Below are positions 33,102-43,181 of a stretch of DNA of 56,534 nt, piece by piece. The notes under the pieces were generated by a model, which was given only the letters and a program-made list of their open reading frames with translations, did no database searches and was not told the DNA's origin. A program made the position numbers and the translations under genes. How positions within the stretch are numbered: the stretch's first letter is position 1; the number at the start of each line of letters is the position of its first letter. Source of the stretch: Mesorhizobium sp. CA8 (GTDB taxonomy: Bacteria; Pseudomonadota; Alphaproteobacteria; Rhizobiales; Rhizobiaceae); assembly GCF_020164955.1 (NCBI RefSeq), contig NZ_JAIUHG010000036.1:1-56534 (forward strand). The letters are read 5' to 3'.

Positions 33102-33425
33102 ATGGCGAACCCTAACGATCCCTACACCCCTTCGAGCACGCCTCCCACATCGCGTGGCGGTGGTGGCGGCAGCGGGTGGCTGATCGCCCTTGTTGTCATT
33201 ATCCTGGCCATTGTTGCGTATTATGTCTTCGGCAGAAGCGGCGGCGAGCACGCCCCGGCGACTTCCGAGCCGCCTGCAGCCAGCACGCCCGCTCCGGCGC
33301 CTGCAACGCCTGAACCAGCGCCGGCAACTCCGGCTCCTGCGCCTACGCCCACTCCGGCGCCAGCCCCAGCTCCTGCACCCTCGCCGGCCCCGACTCCGGC
33401 TCCGGCGCCAGCTCCGGCTCAGTGA
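33102..33425 (+). CDS. Small membrane protein with Ala-Pro repeat tail
   Basis: A 107-aa protein: a polar N-terminus rich in Gly (SRGGGGGSG), one membrane helix (WLIALVVIILAIVAYYVF), then about 60 residues of nearly pure Ala/Pro repeats. The topology would place the tail in the periplasm, where a proline-alanine rod could span or tether to the wall. AAGGAGG precedes the ATG. Downstream of the TraB/GumN gene. Function unknown. Confidence 0.82.
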   Translation: MANPNDPYTPSSTPPTSRGGGGGSGWLIALVVIILAIVAYYVFGRSGGEHAPATSEPPAASTPAPAPATPEPAPATPAPAPTPTPAPAPAPAPSPAPTPAPAPAPAQ

Positions 33426-33444
33426 TCGGGCTGCACCTAACAAC

Positions 33445-33475
33445 AAACGGCCCGCCGAAAGGCGGGCCGTTTCGT
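33445..33475. terminator. Bidirectional terminator between the Ala-Pro gene and lpdA
   Basis: AAACGGCCCGCC-GAAA-GGCGGGCCGTTT: a perfect 12-bp stem with T runs in both directions. Ends the plus-strand gene and the long mdh...lpdA cluster. Confidence 0.95.
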
Positions 33476-33506
33476 TTGCGAGCTGCGTTCGCCGCCTATC
33501 GCGCGG

Positions 33507-34913
33507 TCAGATATGAATCGGCTTGAAGAACGTCGCCAGCGCCGCTTCCTTCACCGCTTCCGACATCGTCGGATGCGCGTGGCAGGTCCGCGCCAGGTCT
33601 TCGGACGAACCGCCGAATTCCATCAGCACCGCCGCCTCGTGGATCATCTCGCCGGCGCCGAAGCCGACGATATGGACGCCGAGCACGCGGTCGCTCGCCT
33701 TGTCGGCCAAGATCTTCACGAAGCCGTCGGTGTGCAGCATGGCGCGCGCGCGGCCATTGGCGCTGAACGGGAATTTCCCGGCCTTGTAGTCGATGCCGGC
33801 CTTCTTCAGCTCTTCCTCGGTCTTGCCGACCGAAGCGATTTCCGGGCTGGTGTAGACGACGCTCGGGATGACGTCGTAGTTCACATGGCCGGCCTGGCCG
33901 GCGATCGTCTCGGCCACCGCGACGCCTTCGTCCTCGGCCTTGTGCGCCAGCATCGGCCCGGCGATCACGTCGCCGATGGCATAGATGCCGGGAACATTGG
34001 TCCTGAGATGCCCGTCGGTCTTGACCCGGCCGCGCTCGTCGACCTCGACGCCCGCTTCCTTCAGCCCCAGGCTGTCGGCATAGGGCCGCCGCCCGGTGGC
34101 AACCAGCACCACATCAGCCTCGATGGTTTCCGCCGCGCCGCCCTTGACCGGTTCGAAGGTGACGGTAGCGCCCTTCTTGCCCTTGGCGACGCCGGTGACC
34201 TTGGCGCCGAGTTTGAACTCGAAACCCTGCTTGGACAGGAGCCGCTGGAACTGCTTCGACACCTCGCCGTCCATGCCGCCGAGGATGTTGTCGAGGAACT
34301 CGACCACCGTGACCTTGGCGCCGAGCCGGGCCCACACCGAGCCGAGCTCCAGCCCGATGACGCCGCCACCGACCATCACCAAGCTGGCCGGCACCTTGGC
34401 CAGCGACAGCGCGCCGGTGGAGGAGACGATCACCTTCTCGTCGAAATCGACCTTGACGCCGGGAATGCCGGCGACATCGGAACCGGTGGCGATGACGATG
34501 TTCTTGGTCTCGATTTCCTCGACCTTGCCGTCCTCGCCGGTCACCGAAACCTTGCCGGCGGAAACCACCTTGCCGGTGCCGCGAAAGGAATCGATCTTGT
34601 TCTTCTTGAACAGGAAGGCGACGCCGTTGACGTTGGACGCGACCGTCGCGTCCTTATGCGCCATCATCTTCTTCAGATTGAGCTTCGGCGACGGCAGCTC
34701 GATGCCGAGCGTATCGAAAGCATGGCCGGCCTCGGCGAACATCTCGGAAGCATAGAGCAATGCCTTCGAGGGAATGCAGCCGATGTTGAGGCAGGTGCCG
34801 CCGAAGGTGGCGTTCTTCTCGACCACAGCCGTCTTCAGCCCAAGCTGCGCAGCCTTGATGGCGCAGACATAGCCGCCCGGTCCCGATCCGATGATTACGA
34901 CGTCATAAGCCAT
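33507..34913 (-). CDS. lpdA: Dihydrolipoamide dehydrogenase (E3)
   Basis: FAD enzyme reoxidising lipoamide in 2-oxoglutarate dehydrogenase, 468 aa. FAD site DVVIIGSGPGGYVCAIKAAQLG; redox disulfide C41/C46 in GGTCLNIGCIPSK; NAD site VMVGGGVIGLELGSVWARLG; catalytic His-Glu in HAHPTMSEAVKEA. The start at 34913 follows GAAGGA; longer frames run through the SDR gene. Last gene of the odh cluster. Confidence 0.97.
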   Translation of the reverse strand: MAYDVVIIGSGPGGYVCAIKAAQLGLKTAVVEKNATFGGTCLNIGCIPSKALLYASEMFAEAGHAFDTLGIELPSPKLNLKKMMAHKDATVASNVNGVAFLFKKNKIDSFRGTGKVVSAGKVSVTGEDGKVEEIETKNIVIATGSDVAGIPGVKVDFDEKVIVSSTGALSLAKVPASLVMVGGGVIGLELGSVWARLGAKVTVVEFLDNILGGMDGEVSKQFQRLLSKQGFEFKLGAKVTGVAKGKKGATVTFEPVKGGAAETIEADVVLVATGRRPYADSLGLKEAGVEVDERGRVKTDGHLRTNVPGIYAIGDVIAGPMLAHKAEDEGVAVAETIAGQAGHVNYDVIPSVVYTSPEIASVGKTEEELKKAGIDYKAGKFPFSANGRARAMLHTDGFVKILADKASDRVLGVHIVGFGAGEMIHEAAVLMEFGGSSEDLARTCHAHPTMSEAVKEAALATFFKPIHI

Positions 34914-34936
34914 GATGGTTCCTTCTGGTCTGGCCC

Positions 34937-35692
34937 TTAGCGGCCGCCGCTCACATTCAGGATCGCGCCCGTTATATAGGAGGCCGCGTCCGACATTAGA
35001 TAGAGAACCGCGCTGGCGACTTCGTCGGCCGTTCCCGCGCGTTTCATCGGCAGCAAATCCTGCATCCGCGCCACACGGTCGGGCTGGCCGCCCGAGGCGT
35101 GGATTTCGGTCTCGGTGATGCCGGGGCTGACCGCGTTGACGCGAATGCCCTCCAGCACGACTTCGCGCGCGAGCCCGATGGTCATGGTGTCGATCGCGCC
35201 CTTCGAGGCGGCATAGTCGACATATTCGCCGGGCGATCCCAGCCTGGCCGCCGCCGAGGACAAGTTGACGATGGCGCCGCCCCTGCCGCCATGCCGCGTC
35301 GACATGCGCTTCACCGCCTCGCGGGCGCAAAGAAAGGAGCCGACGACATTGATGCGCATCATGCGCTCCAGCCGCGCCATGCTCATCTCGTCGACCCGCG
35401 CTTTGACGTCGACGATCCCGGCATTGTTGACGAAGGCGTCGAGCTGGCCAAAGGCCCGGTCGACGGCTTCGAACATCGCCAGGACATCGGCCTCGTTGCC
35501 GACATCGCCCTTGACGGCGAAAGCCTCACTGCCTGCGGCCTTGAGCTCGGCAACAAGCGTGTCCGCCGCCGCCTGGTTGGAAACGTAGTTGACCGCCACG
35601 CGGTAGCCGGCCTGGTTCGCCTGCCGGCAGATGGCGGCGCCGATGCCGCGGCTGCCGCCGGTGACCAGCAGCGTCTTCCTGTCCGCGCTCAT
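34937..35692 (-). CDS. SDR-family oxidoreductase
   Basis: Short-chain dehydrogenase/reductase, 251 aa. Cofactor motif TGGSRGIGAAI, NNAGIV in the middle, and the catalytic Ser with YDYAASKGA-type YxxxK in SSAAARLGSPGEYVDYAASKG. The basic residues after the first strand favour NADP(H). The ATG overlaps the stop of the exported-protein gene by four bases. Substrate unknown; it sits between odhB and lpdA, 23 bases before lpdA. Confidence 0.92.
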   Translation of the reverse strand: MSADRKTLLVTGGSRGIGAAICRQANQAGYRVAVNYVSNQAAADTLVAELKAAGSEAFAVKGDVGNEADVLAMFEAVDRAFGQLDAFVNNAGIVDVKARVDEMSMARLERMMRINVVGSFLCAREAVKRMSTRHGGRGGAIVNLSSAAARLGSPGEYVDYAASKGAIDTMTIGLAREVVLEGIRVNAVSPGITETEIHASGGQPDRVARMQDLLPMKRAGTADEVASAVLYLMSDAASYITGAILNVSGGR

Positions 35693-36198
35693 TCCTGGCA
35701 GCCTTTCAGCACGAAAATGTCCCATGGCACTTTGGAGAAGCCGGCAGGGCCATAGGCGGCCGACATTTCGAGCGACGGCCCGAGATCGGGAAAGATCAGG
35801 CTTTTCGGCGCGTCGGCGCCTTCGGCCGGCAGCAGGCCAACGCCGCCCTTTTCGTCGGCGCTGTAGATGACGCCTTCCCAGACCGTGCAGGCGGCAAGCT
35901 CATCGCCGGTGACGTCGCCGGCCGGGCATTTGTACATCAGCGAGCCATGCGGCCGCGCGGCGCTGCCTTCAGTCCACATCGCGATGCCGTCGAGCACGAC
36001 ATTGTTGTCGAGGATCATGCGGAAATTGTTGGTGATCGTCGCCGAGCTGCCGGCCGGCGCGAAGTCGATGTCGGCGCCACTCCGGGCCTCGCCATAGACG
36101 GCAAGCTGGATAGGGCAGGCGGCCTGGGCGCCGGAAGCCGACAACAAAACCGCCGATCTAGCCATCCACCGGATTATGGGTGAGGCAAGTATCCTCAT
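35689..36198 (-). CDS. Exported protein of unknown function
   Basis: A 169-aa protein with an N-terminal signal (hydrophobic SAVLLSASGAQAA), first mature residues CPIQLAVYGEARSG. Four or more cysteines (ACP, KCP, AACTV, KGCQ) suggest disulfides, in line with the periplasm. It overlaps its upstream DUF4241 neighbour and the downstream SDR gene by four bases each. The signal sequence is atypical because of the leading SPIIRW; an alternative start is Met-12. No family recognised. Confidence 0.78.
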   Translation of the reverse strand: MRILASPIIRWMARSAVLLSASGAQAACPIQLAVYGEARSGADIDFAPAGSSATITNNFRMILDNNVVLDGIAMWTEGSAARPHGSLMYKCPAGDVTGDELAACTVWEGVIYSADEKGGVGLLPAEGADAPKSLIFPDLGPSLEMSAAYGPAGFSKVPWDIFVLKGCQE

Positions 36199-36899
36199 CG
36201 ATCGGCCTCGTTACGGCCATCGGCGTTTTCGAGCACTTCGAAGTCGGTCATCAGGAGCAGTGGTTCGCCGGATGCGTCCAACCCCCAGAAAGACCGATAC
36301 GCGCCGTCGCCATAGCCAGTGTCGAACATGGCTACATTGATCGGGTTGCCTTCAATCGGACTGTCGATACAAAACCTGTCGATAGTGCACGCGACGTCGG
36401 CGAGATAGTCGTCAAGTTCCTCTTGGTCAGACATTATCGTGAGGAACGACTTGTCCATAAACGACGCAACCGCGTCATCAACGATAAATTCAAACTCATA
36501 GCCCGATGGACGGTCTCGAGCAAAGGTGGCCAATTCCCAACGCACCGGCAAGCCAGAGCCGAAACGCAATGCCGCCACGGCAATCTTGGTCCGAACCTGA
36601 AGCAATATGACCGGGTAGCGCCCCGGCTTTACCTTGCGGCTAAATGGCGGCCGTCCCAGTCCGGTGATGAGCGGGTCGCAGGCAACGATTTCGCCGGTGG
36701 GCAATTCAAGCTCACCGATCGTGGTGACGGTGATCTTCCGTTCCGCCATCTCGGCAGAGCTGAGAGCGAAGACGCCGAGGTTGCTGCTGATCTCGGAGGC
36801 CTCCCAATCGGCGGGCGAAGCGACCACGGGCAAGTCGGAGAAAAGCCAGACACGTCCACGCCGAAGGAATCGGCGTAAGGCATCTGACCGACCACTCAT
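36195..36899 (-). CDS. DUF4241 protein in the odh cluster
   Basis: A 234-aa protein whose middle and end match DUF4241: GELELPTGEIVACDPL, VKPGRYPVILLQV, then VDDAVASFMD and GYGDGAYRSFWGLDASGEP. DUF4241 proteins often occur with polymorphic-toxin or immunity loci, but no toxin is seen here. It lies 16 bases after odhB. Lines 36421-36540 contain 58 G/C of 120, against 43 of 60 in odhB at 37201-37260. It is therefore the most atypical gene of the cluster and may have been acquired. Confidence 0.78.
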   Translation of the reverse strand: MSGRSDALRRFLRRGRVWLFSDLPVVASPADWEASEISSNLGVFALSSAEMAERKITVTTIGELELPTGEIVACDPLITGLGRPPFSRKVKPGRYPVILLQVRTKIAVAALRFGSGLPVRWELATFARDRPSGYEFEFIVDDAVASFMDKSFLTIMSDQEELDDYLADVACTIDRFCIDSPIEGNPINVAMFDTGYGDGAYRSFWGLDASGEPLLLMTDFEVLENADGRNEADR

Positions 36900-36915
36900 T
36901 GCGGATCGGCTCCGA

Positions 36916-38208
<1,293 letters not shown>

Positions 38209-38271
38209 TGTGCCTGTCCGTTGTCTTCTTGAGGTCTGTTTTCGTCCGGTCTGCTTACCCGCCCAGCGCCC

Positions 38272-41259
38272 TTATTCGCCGAGCGCGTCATCGAGCAGCG
38301 CGGCCAGCTGGCTGAGATGCTTCGACATCAACCCTGTCGCCGGCGAGGCCGAGGCCGGCCGGCCGGTGTAGCGCACCCGCTGATGCTTGGCGTCGATATG
38401 CGCCAGCACCCATTCGAGATACGGATCGATGAACGACCAGGCGCCCATGTTCTTGGGCTCCTCCTGGCACCACACCATCTCGGCATTGCGGAAACGCGAC
38501 AGCTCGGTGATCAGCGCCTTGGCCGGGAACGGATAGAGCTGTTCGACGCGCAGCAGGTAGATGTCGTTGATGCCGCGCTTCTCGCGCTCCTCGTAGAGGT
38601 CGTAATAGACCTTGCCCGAGCACAGCACGACGCGACGGATCTTGGAGTCCTTCACCAGCTTGATCGGCTGGTCGGCCAAGAGCTGCGCATCGTCCCAAAG
38701 CAGTCGGTGGAACGAGCTTTCGCCGGACATCTCCGACAGCGTCGACACCGCGCGCTTGTGGCGCAGCAGCGACTTCGGCGTCATCAGGATCAGCGGCTTG
38801 CGGAAGTCGCGCTTCAGCTGTCGGCGCAGGATATGGAAATAATTGGCCGGCGTGGTGACGTTGGCGACCTGCATGTTGTCTTCCGCGCAGAGCTGCAGGA
38901 AGCGCTCCAGCCGCGCCGACGAGTGCTCCGGCCCCTGGCCCTCATAGCCATGCGGCAGCAGGCAGACGAGACCCGACATGCGGAGCCACTTGCGCTCGCC
39001 CGATGAGATGAACTGGTCAAACACCACCTGGGCGCCATTGGCGAAGTCGCCGAACTGCGCTTCCCACAGCGTCAGTGCCTTGGGCTCGGCCAGGCTGTAG
39101 CCGTATTCGAAGCCGAGCACCGCCTCTTCCGAGAGCATCGAGTTGATGACCTCATAGCCGGCCTGCGCCGCCGAGAGATTGTTCAGCGGGATATAGCGGG
39201 TCTCGTCGCGCTGGTCGTAAAGCACCGAATGGCGCTGCGAGAAGGTGCCGCGTTCCGAATCTTGGCCGGAAAGCCGGATCGGATTGCCATCGAGCAGGAT
39301 GGCGCCGAAGGCCAGCGCCTCGGCCGTCGACCAGTCGATGCCTTCGCCCGACTCGATCGCCTGGCGGCGGTTTTCGAGGAAGCGCAGGATGGTCTTGTGC
39401 GCCTCGAAATCCTTCGGCACCTCGGTCAGCTTCTTGCCGATCTCCTTCAGCGTGCGCACCGGCACGGCGGTCTTGCCGCGCCGCTGTTCGTCCTGGTTAT
39501 CGGCGGTCCGCAGGCCCGACCAGGCGCCGTCCAGCCAGTCGGCCTTGTTGGGCTTGTAGTGCTGGCCGACTTCCCATTCGGCTTCGAGGTGCGCCCGCCA
39601 GTCGGCCCGCATCTTGTCGACCTCGGCCTGGGTGACGTGGCCTTCGGCGATCAGCCGGTCGGCATAGATCTGCACCACCGTCTTATGGTTGCGGATATTG
39701 CGGTACATGATCGGCTGGGTGAAGGACGGCTCGTCGCCCTCATTGTGGCCGAAGCGGCGGTAGCAGAACATGTCCACCACCACCGGCTTGTGGAACTTCA
39801 TGCGGAACTCGGTCGCGACCTTCGCGGCATGCACCACCGCTTCCGGATCGTCGCCGTTGACGTGGAAGATCGGCGCCTCGATCATCTTGGCCACATCCGA
39901 CGGATAGGGCGAAGAGCGCGAGAAGCGCGGATTGGTGGTGAAGCCGATCTGGTTGTTGATGATGAAATGCAGCGTGCCTGCGACGCGATGGCCGCGCAGC
40001 CCCGACAGGCCGAGGATTTCGGCGATCACGCCCTGGCCGGCGAAGGCGGCGTCGCCATGCAGCAAGAGCGGCATGACCTTGGCGCGTTCCGACAGCGGCA
40101 CGATCTCGCCGCGCTCGCGGCCGGACAACTGATCCTGCTTGGCGCGCGCCTTGCCCATCACGACGGGGTCGACGATTTCCAGATGCGAGGGATTGGCCGT
40201 CAGCGACAGATGCACCTTGTTGCCGTCGAACTCGCGGTCTGACGAGGCGCCGAGATGGTACTTCACGTCGCCCGAGCCCTCGACCTCGTCGGGAGCCGCC
40301 GAGCCGCCCTTGAATTCGTGGAAGATGGCGCGGTGCGGCTTGGCCATCACTTGGGAAAGCACGTTGAGGCGGCCGCGATGCGCCATGCCGAGCACGATTT
40401 CCTTGAGGCCGAGCTGGCCGCCGCGCTTGACGATCTGCTCAAGCGCCGGGATTAGCGACTCGCCGCCGTCGAGGCCGAAACGCTTGGTGCCCTTGTACTT
40501 GACGTCGATATATTGCTCGAAGCCCTCGGCCTCGATCAGCTTCGACAGGATCGCCTTCTTGCCGGTGGCGGTGAAGGTGATCTCCTTGTCGGCGCCTTCG
40601 ATGCGCGCCTGGATCCAAGCCTTCTCTTCCGGATCGGAGATGTGCATGAAATCGACGCCGAGCGTCGAGCAATAGGTGCGGGTCAGGATGTCCAGCATCT
40701 GCCGGATGGTGCCGAATTCGAGCCCCAGCACATTGTCGAGGAAGATCGGCCGGTCGTAATCGGCTTCGGTGAAGCCGTAATTCTCCGGCGACAGCTCGTT
40801 ATAATCCTCGAGCGGCTTGGCGATGCCGAGCGGGTCGAGATTGGCGTGCAGGTGGCCGCGCATGCGGTAGGCGCGGATCATCATGATGGCGCGCACGGAA
40901 TCGCGCGTCGCCTGGTGCACGTCGGCGTCGGAAAGCACGGCGCCGTTGACGACGGCCTTTTCCTTGACCTTCTTTTCGACCGCCTTTTCAACCAAATCCC
41001 AATTGCCGTCGAGCGCCGAGACCAGCTCGCCGTTGGCCGTGAGCGGCCAGGAAGGCTTCGCCCAGGAGGCACCCTTGGCGTTTTTGCGCACGTCGCCCGC
41101 GTCGTCCTTCAGCGCGGCGAAGAAATCCTGCCACTCCGGGTCGACCGAAGCCGGATCGTCCTCATAGGCGGCATAGAGCGCGTCGATATAGCCGGCATTG
41201 CCGCCATAGAGGAATGAGGTGAGCGAGAATTGGTCGTTGGCCTGATCTTGTCTTGCCAT
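38272..41259 (-). CDS. sucA: 2-oxoglutarate dehydrogenase E1
   Basis: Thiamine-diphosphate decarboxylase of the OGDH complex, 995 aa. N-terminal E2-contact FLYGGNAGYIDALYAAYEDDP; TPP/metal motif HGDAAFAGQGVIAEILGLS and the FRMKFHKPVVVDMFCYRRFGHNEGDEPSFTQP segment; GYEGQGPEHSSARLERFLQL in the pyrimidine domain. Full length; also called odhA. Preceded by a 129-base gap with a long hairpin. Confidence 0.97.
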   Translation of the reverse strand: MARQDQANDQFSLTSFLYGGNAGYIDALYAAYEDDPASVDPEWQDFFAALKDDAGDVRKNAKGASWAKPSWPLTANGELVSALDGNWDLVEKAVEKKVKEKAVVNGAVLSDADVHQATRDSVRAIMMIRAYRMRGHLHANLDPLGIAKPLEDYNELSPENYGFTEADYDRPIFLDNVLGLEFGTIRQMLDILTRTYCSTLGVDFMHISDPEEKAWIQARIEGADKEITFTATGKKAILSKLIEAEGFEQYIDVKYKGTKRFGLDGGESLIPALEQIVKRGGQLGLKEIVLGMAHRGRLNVLSQVMAKPHRAIFHEFKGGSAAPDEVEGSGDVKYHLGASSDREFDGNKVHLSLTANPSHLEIVDPVVMGKARAKQDQLSGRERGEIVPLSERAKVMPLLLHGDAAFAGQGVIAEILGLSGLRGHRVAGTLHFIINNQIGFTTNPRFSRSSPYPSDVAKMIEAPIFHVNGDDPEAVVHAAKVATEFRMKFHKPVVVDMFCYRRFGHNEGDEPSFTQPIMYRNIRNHKTVVQIYADRLIAEGHVTQAEVDKMRADWRAHLEAEWEVGQHYKPNKADWLDGAWSGLRTADNQDEQRRGKTAVPVRTLKEIGKKLTEVPKDFEAHKTILRFLENRRQAIESGEGIDWSTAEALAFGAILLDGNPIRLSGQDSERGTFSQRHSVLYDQRDETRYIPLNNLSAAQAGYEVINSMLSEEAVLGFEYGYSLAEPKALTLWEAQFGDFANGAQVVFDQFISSGERKWLRMSGLVCLLPHGYEGQGPEHSSARLERFLQLCAEDNMQVANVTTPANYFHILRRQLKRDFRKPLILMTPKSLLRHKRAVSTLSEMSGESSFHRLLWDDAQLLADQPIKLVKDSKIRRVVLCSGKVYYDLYEEREKRGINDIYLLRVEQLYPFPAKALITELSRFRNAEMVWCQEEPKNMGAWSFIDPYLEWVLAHIDAKHQRVRYTGRPASASPATGLMSKHLSQLAALLDDALGE

Positions 41260-41301
41260 TTTGTCTGCGGAGCCTGGCTCCGTCTCCTTAGTTGGAGGGG
41301 C

Positions 41302-41390
41302 GTAAGGGAATAGGGGAGTAGGGCAGTAGGGAAAGCGGCAATTGGTGCCGCGTATCCCGCTTTTCCTATCCCCTACTCCCTTACTGCCTT
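41302..41390. repeat. Long imperfect hairpin between sucD and odhA
   Basis: GTAAGGGA...TCCCTTAC outer pairs, then TAGGGGAGTAGG with CCTATCCCCTA, then GGGAAAGCGG with CCGCTTTTCC. The right arm reaches the sucD stop. It contains AGTAGGGCAGTAGGG, the reverse complement of two units of the octamer array at 1-77. Confidence 0.8.
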
Positions 41391-42291
41391 AACCCTTGAT
41401 CGCCTCGACCAGCGTCGTGCCGAGCCGCGCCGGCGACGGCGAAACCTTGATGCCGGCCGATTCCATCGCCGCGATCTTGTCTTCCGCGCCGCCCTTGCCG
41501 CCCGAGATTACCGCGCCCGCATGGCCCATGGTGCGGCCGGCCGGCGCCGTGCGCCCGGCGATGAAGCCCGCCATCGGTTTCTTGCGGCCGCGCTTGGCTT
41601 CGTCCTTGAGGAACTGCGCGGCGTCTTCCTCGGCCGAGCCGCCGATCTCGCCGATCATGATGATCGACTTGGTCTCGTCGTCGGCGAGGAACATCTCCAG
41701 CACATCGATGAATTCGGTGCCCTTGACCGGGTCGCCGCCGATGCCGACCGCCGTGGTCTGGCCGAGGCCGACATTGGTGGTCTGGAAGACTGCCTCATAG
41801 GTAAGTGTTCCCGAGCGCGAAACAACGCCGACCGAGCCCTTGCGGAAGATGTTGCCGGGCATGATGCCGATCTTGCATTCATCGGGCGTCAGCACGCCCG
41901 GGCAGTTCGGGCCGATTAGCCGCGAGGTGGAGCGGTCGAGCCGCGCCTTGACCTTGACCATATCCATCACCGGGATGCCTTCGGTGATGCAGACGATGAG
42001 CGGGATCTCGGCCTCGATCGCCTCGATGATGGCCTCGCCCGCGCCCGCCGGCGGCACATAGATGACGGAGGCGTTGGCGCCGGTCTTGGCCTTGCCCTCG
42101 GCTACCGTGGCGAAGATCGGCAGGCTTTCGCCCTTCGAACCGGTCCAGGTCTCGCCACCCTTCTTCGGATGGATGCCGCCCACCATCTTGGTGCCGTGAT
42201 AGGCCAGCGCCTGCTCGGTGTGGAACGTGCCGGTCTTGCCGGTCAGACCCTGAACCAGCACCTTGGTGTTCTTGTCGACGAGAATGGACAT
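41389..42291 (-). CDS. sucD: Succinyl-CoA synthetase alpha subunit
   Basis: Nucleotide-forming step of the TCA cycle, 300 aa. CoA-binding fold with TGKTGTFHTEQAL near the N-terminus; the phosphohistidine is in MGHAGAVISGGKGGA. Lies 12 bases after the DUF1579 gene rather than directly behind sucC. Confidence 0.97.
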   Translation of the reverse strand: MSILVDKNTKVLVQGLTGKTGTFHTEQALAYHGTKMVGGIHPKKGGETWTGSKGESLPIFATVAEGKAKTGANASVIYVPPAGAGEAIIEAIEAEIPLIVCITEGIPVMDMVKVKARLDRSTSRLIGPNCPGVLTPDECKIGIMPGNIFRKGSVGVVSRSGTLTYEAVFQTTNVGLGQTTAVGIGGDPVKGTEFIDVLEMFLADDETKSIIMIGEIGGSAEEDAAQFLKDEAKRGRKKPMAGFIAGRTAPAGRTMGHAGAVISGGKGGAEDKIAAMESAGIKVSPSPARLGTTLVEAIKG

Positions 42292-42303
42292 CGCGGCCCT
42301 TTT

Positions 42304-42801
42304 CTAAAAACCGTTGATCGAGGAAGGCGAGACGCGCTGGTAGAGGCCGCTCACCATGTCTTGCCATGCATCGCTGCCGGCGGGCTTGAACTGAAGTTTC
42401 ATGCGGTAGGTATCGGCGCCGTCAAAACCGTATGTCACGCTGGCGGCGCCGCGCGGCGATGAGCGTTCCAGCATCAGCTCGCTGCCGTTCCACGTGCCGG
42501 TAGCCGGCGACATCGGCACGAATCCCATCGAGTCGAACTGATGCATGGTGACGAGGCCGCTCTGCTGGTCGAAACCGAACACATTATGCGCGCCGAACGA
42601 GACGGTGCCGTCGCGGCGCTGGCGATAGCGCTGCACCACGAACAGACCGCCGAACTCGGCCTCCGCCTGCACTTCCGCAGTCGCCGCGCCGGCATCGGTC
42701 CATTGCGTTGCCGCAATCTCTTCCTCGCCGCGCCACGCGCCGACCAGCGCCTGCAAGCGTTGGTGACCGTCCGAGAGGGAAGAGAAGGGCGACGCGTTCA
42801 T
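42304..42801 (-). CDS. DUF1579 family protein
   Basis: A 165-aa cytosolic protein: LQALVGAWRGEEEIAATQW at the start, then AEFGGLFVVQRYRQRRDGTVSFGAH and TGTWNGSELMLERS. This matches DUF1579, a beta-barrel, lipocalin-like fold of unknown role. Three bases after the cupin gene and 12 before sucD. Confidence 0.82.
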   Translation of the reverse strand: MNASPFSSLSDGHQRLQALVGAWRGEEEIAATQWTDAGAATAEVQAEAEFGGLFVVQRYRQRRDGTVSFGAHNVFGFDQQSGLVTMHQFDSMGFVPMSPATGTWNGSELMLERSSPRGAASVTYGFDGADTYRMKLQFKPAGSDAWQDMVSGLYQRVSPSSINGF

Positions 42802-42804
42802 GGC

Positions 42805-43176
42805 TCACAGCCGCTTCAGGTCGGTGACGGTGAGATCGCTCCGGGCATTGCCGGTGTTCAAGGTCGTCGCCGGCTCGAACATCAGCACCACCGGCTCCTT
42901 CGTCAGCGAACGCGGCCGGTGCTCGACGCCGCGTGGCACGACGATGAAGTCGCCCTCGCCGAGCTCGACCGGCCCGTCGCGGAAATCGATGGCGATCCGG
43001 CCGCGCAACACCAGGAAGGCCTCGTCCTCATTGTCATGCGCATGCCAGTCGAAGACTTCGCCGAACTTGGCGACCTTGGCTTGGGCATCGTTGACGTCGC
43101 CGGCGACATGCGGATCGAAGACCTTGGTGATCGTCCGATCCGCCGCCTCGACCAGGTTTATCTTGCGCGGAGGCAT
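42805..43176 (-). CDS. Cupin-domain protein
   Basis: A 123-aa single cupin. Motif 1 is FDWHAHDNEDEAFLVLRG and motif 2 is EGDFIVVPRGVEHRP; His/His/Glu/His metal ligands are all present. Start 43176, five bases after the sucC stop, with AAGGG inside the sucC end. Role unknown; its position implies expression with the succinyl-CoA synthetase subunits. Confidence 0.88.
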   Translation of the reverse strand: MPPRKINLVEAADRTITKVFDPHVAGDVNDAQAKVAKFGEVFDWHAHDNEDEAFLVLRGRIAIDFRDGPVELGEGDFIVVPRGVEHRPRSLTKEPVVLMFEPATTLNTGNARSDLTVTDLKRL

Positions 43177-43181
43177 CCGCT

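Noticed and set aside
33507..35330. Fusion of lpdA with part of the SDR gene
   Set aside because: The frame is open upstream of 34913, but the E3 start is clear (MAYDVVIIGSGPGG, GAAGGA upstream), and the SDR gene in another frame covers the extra part.
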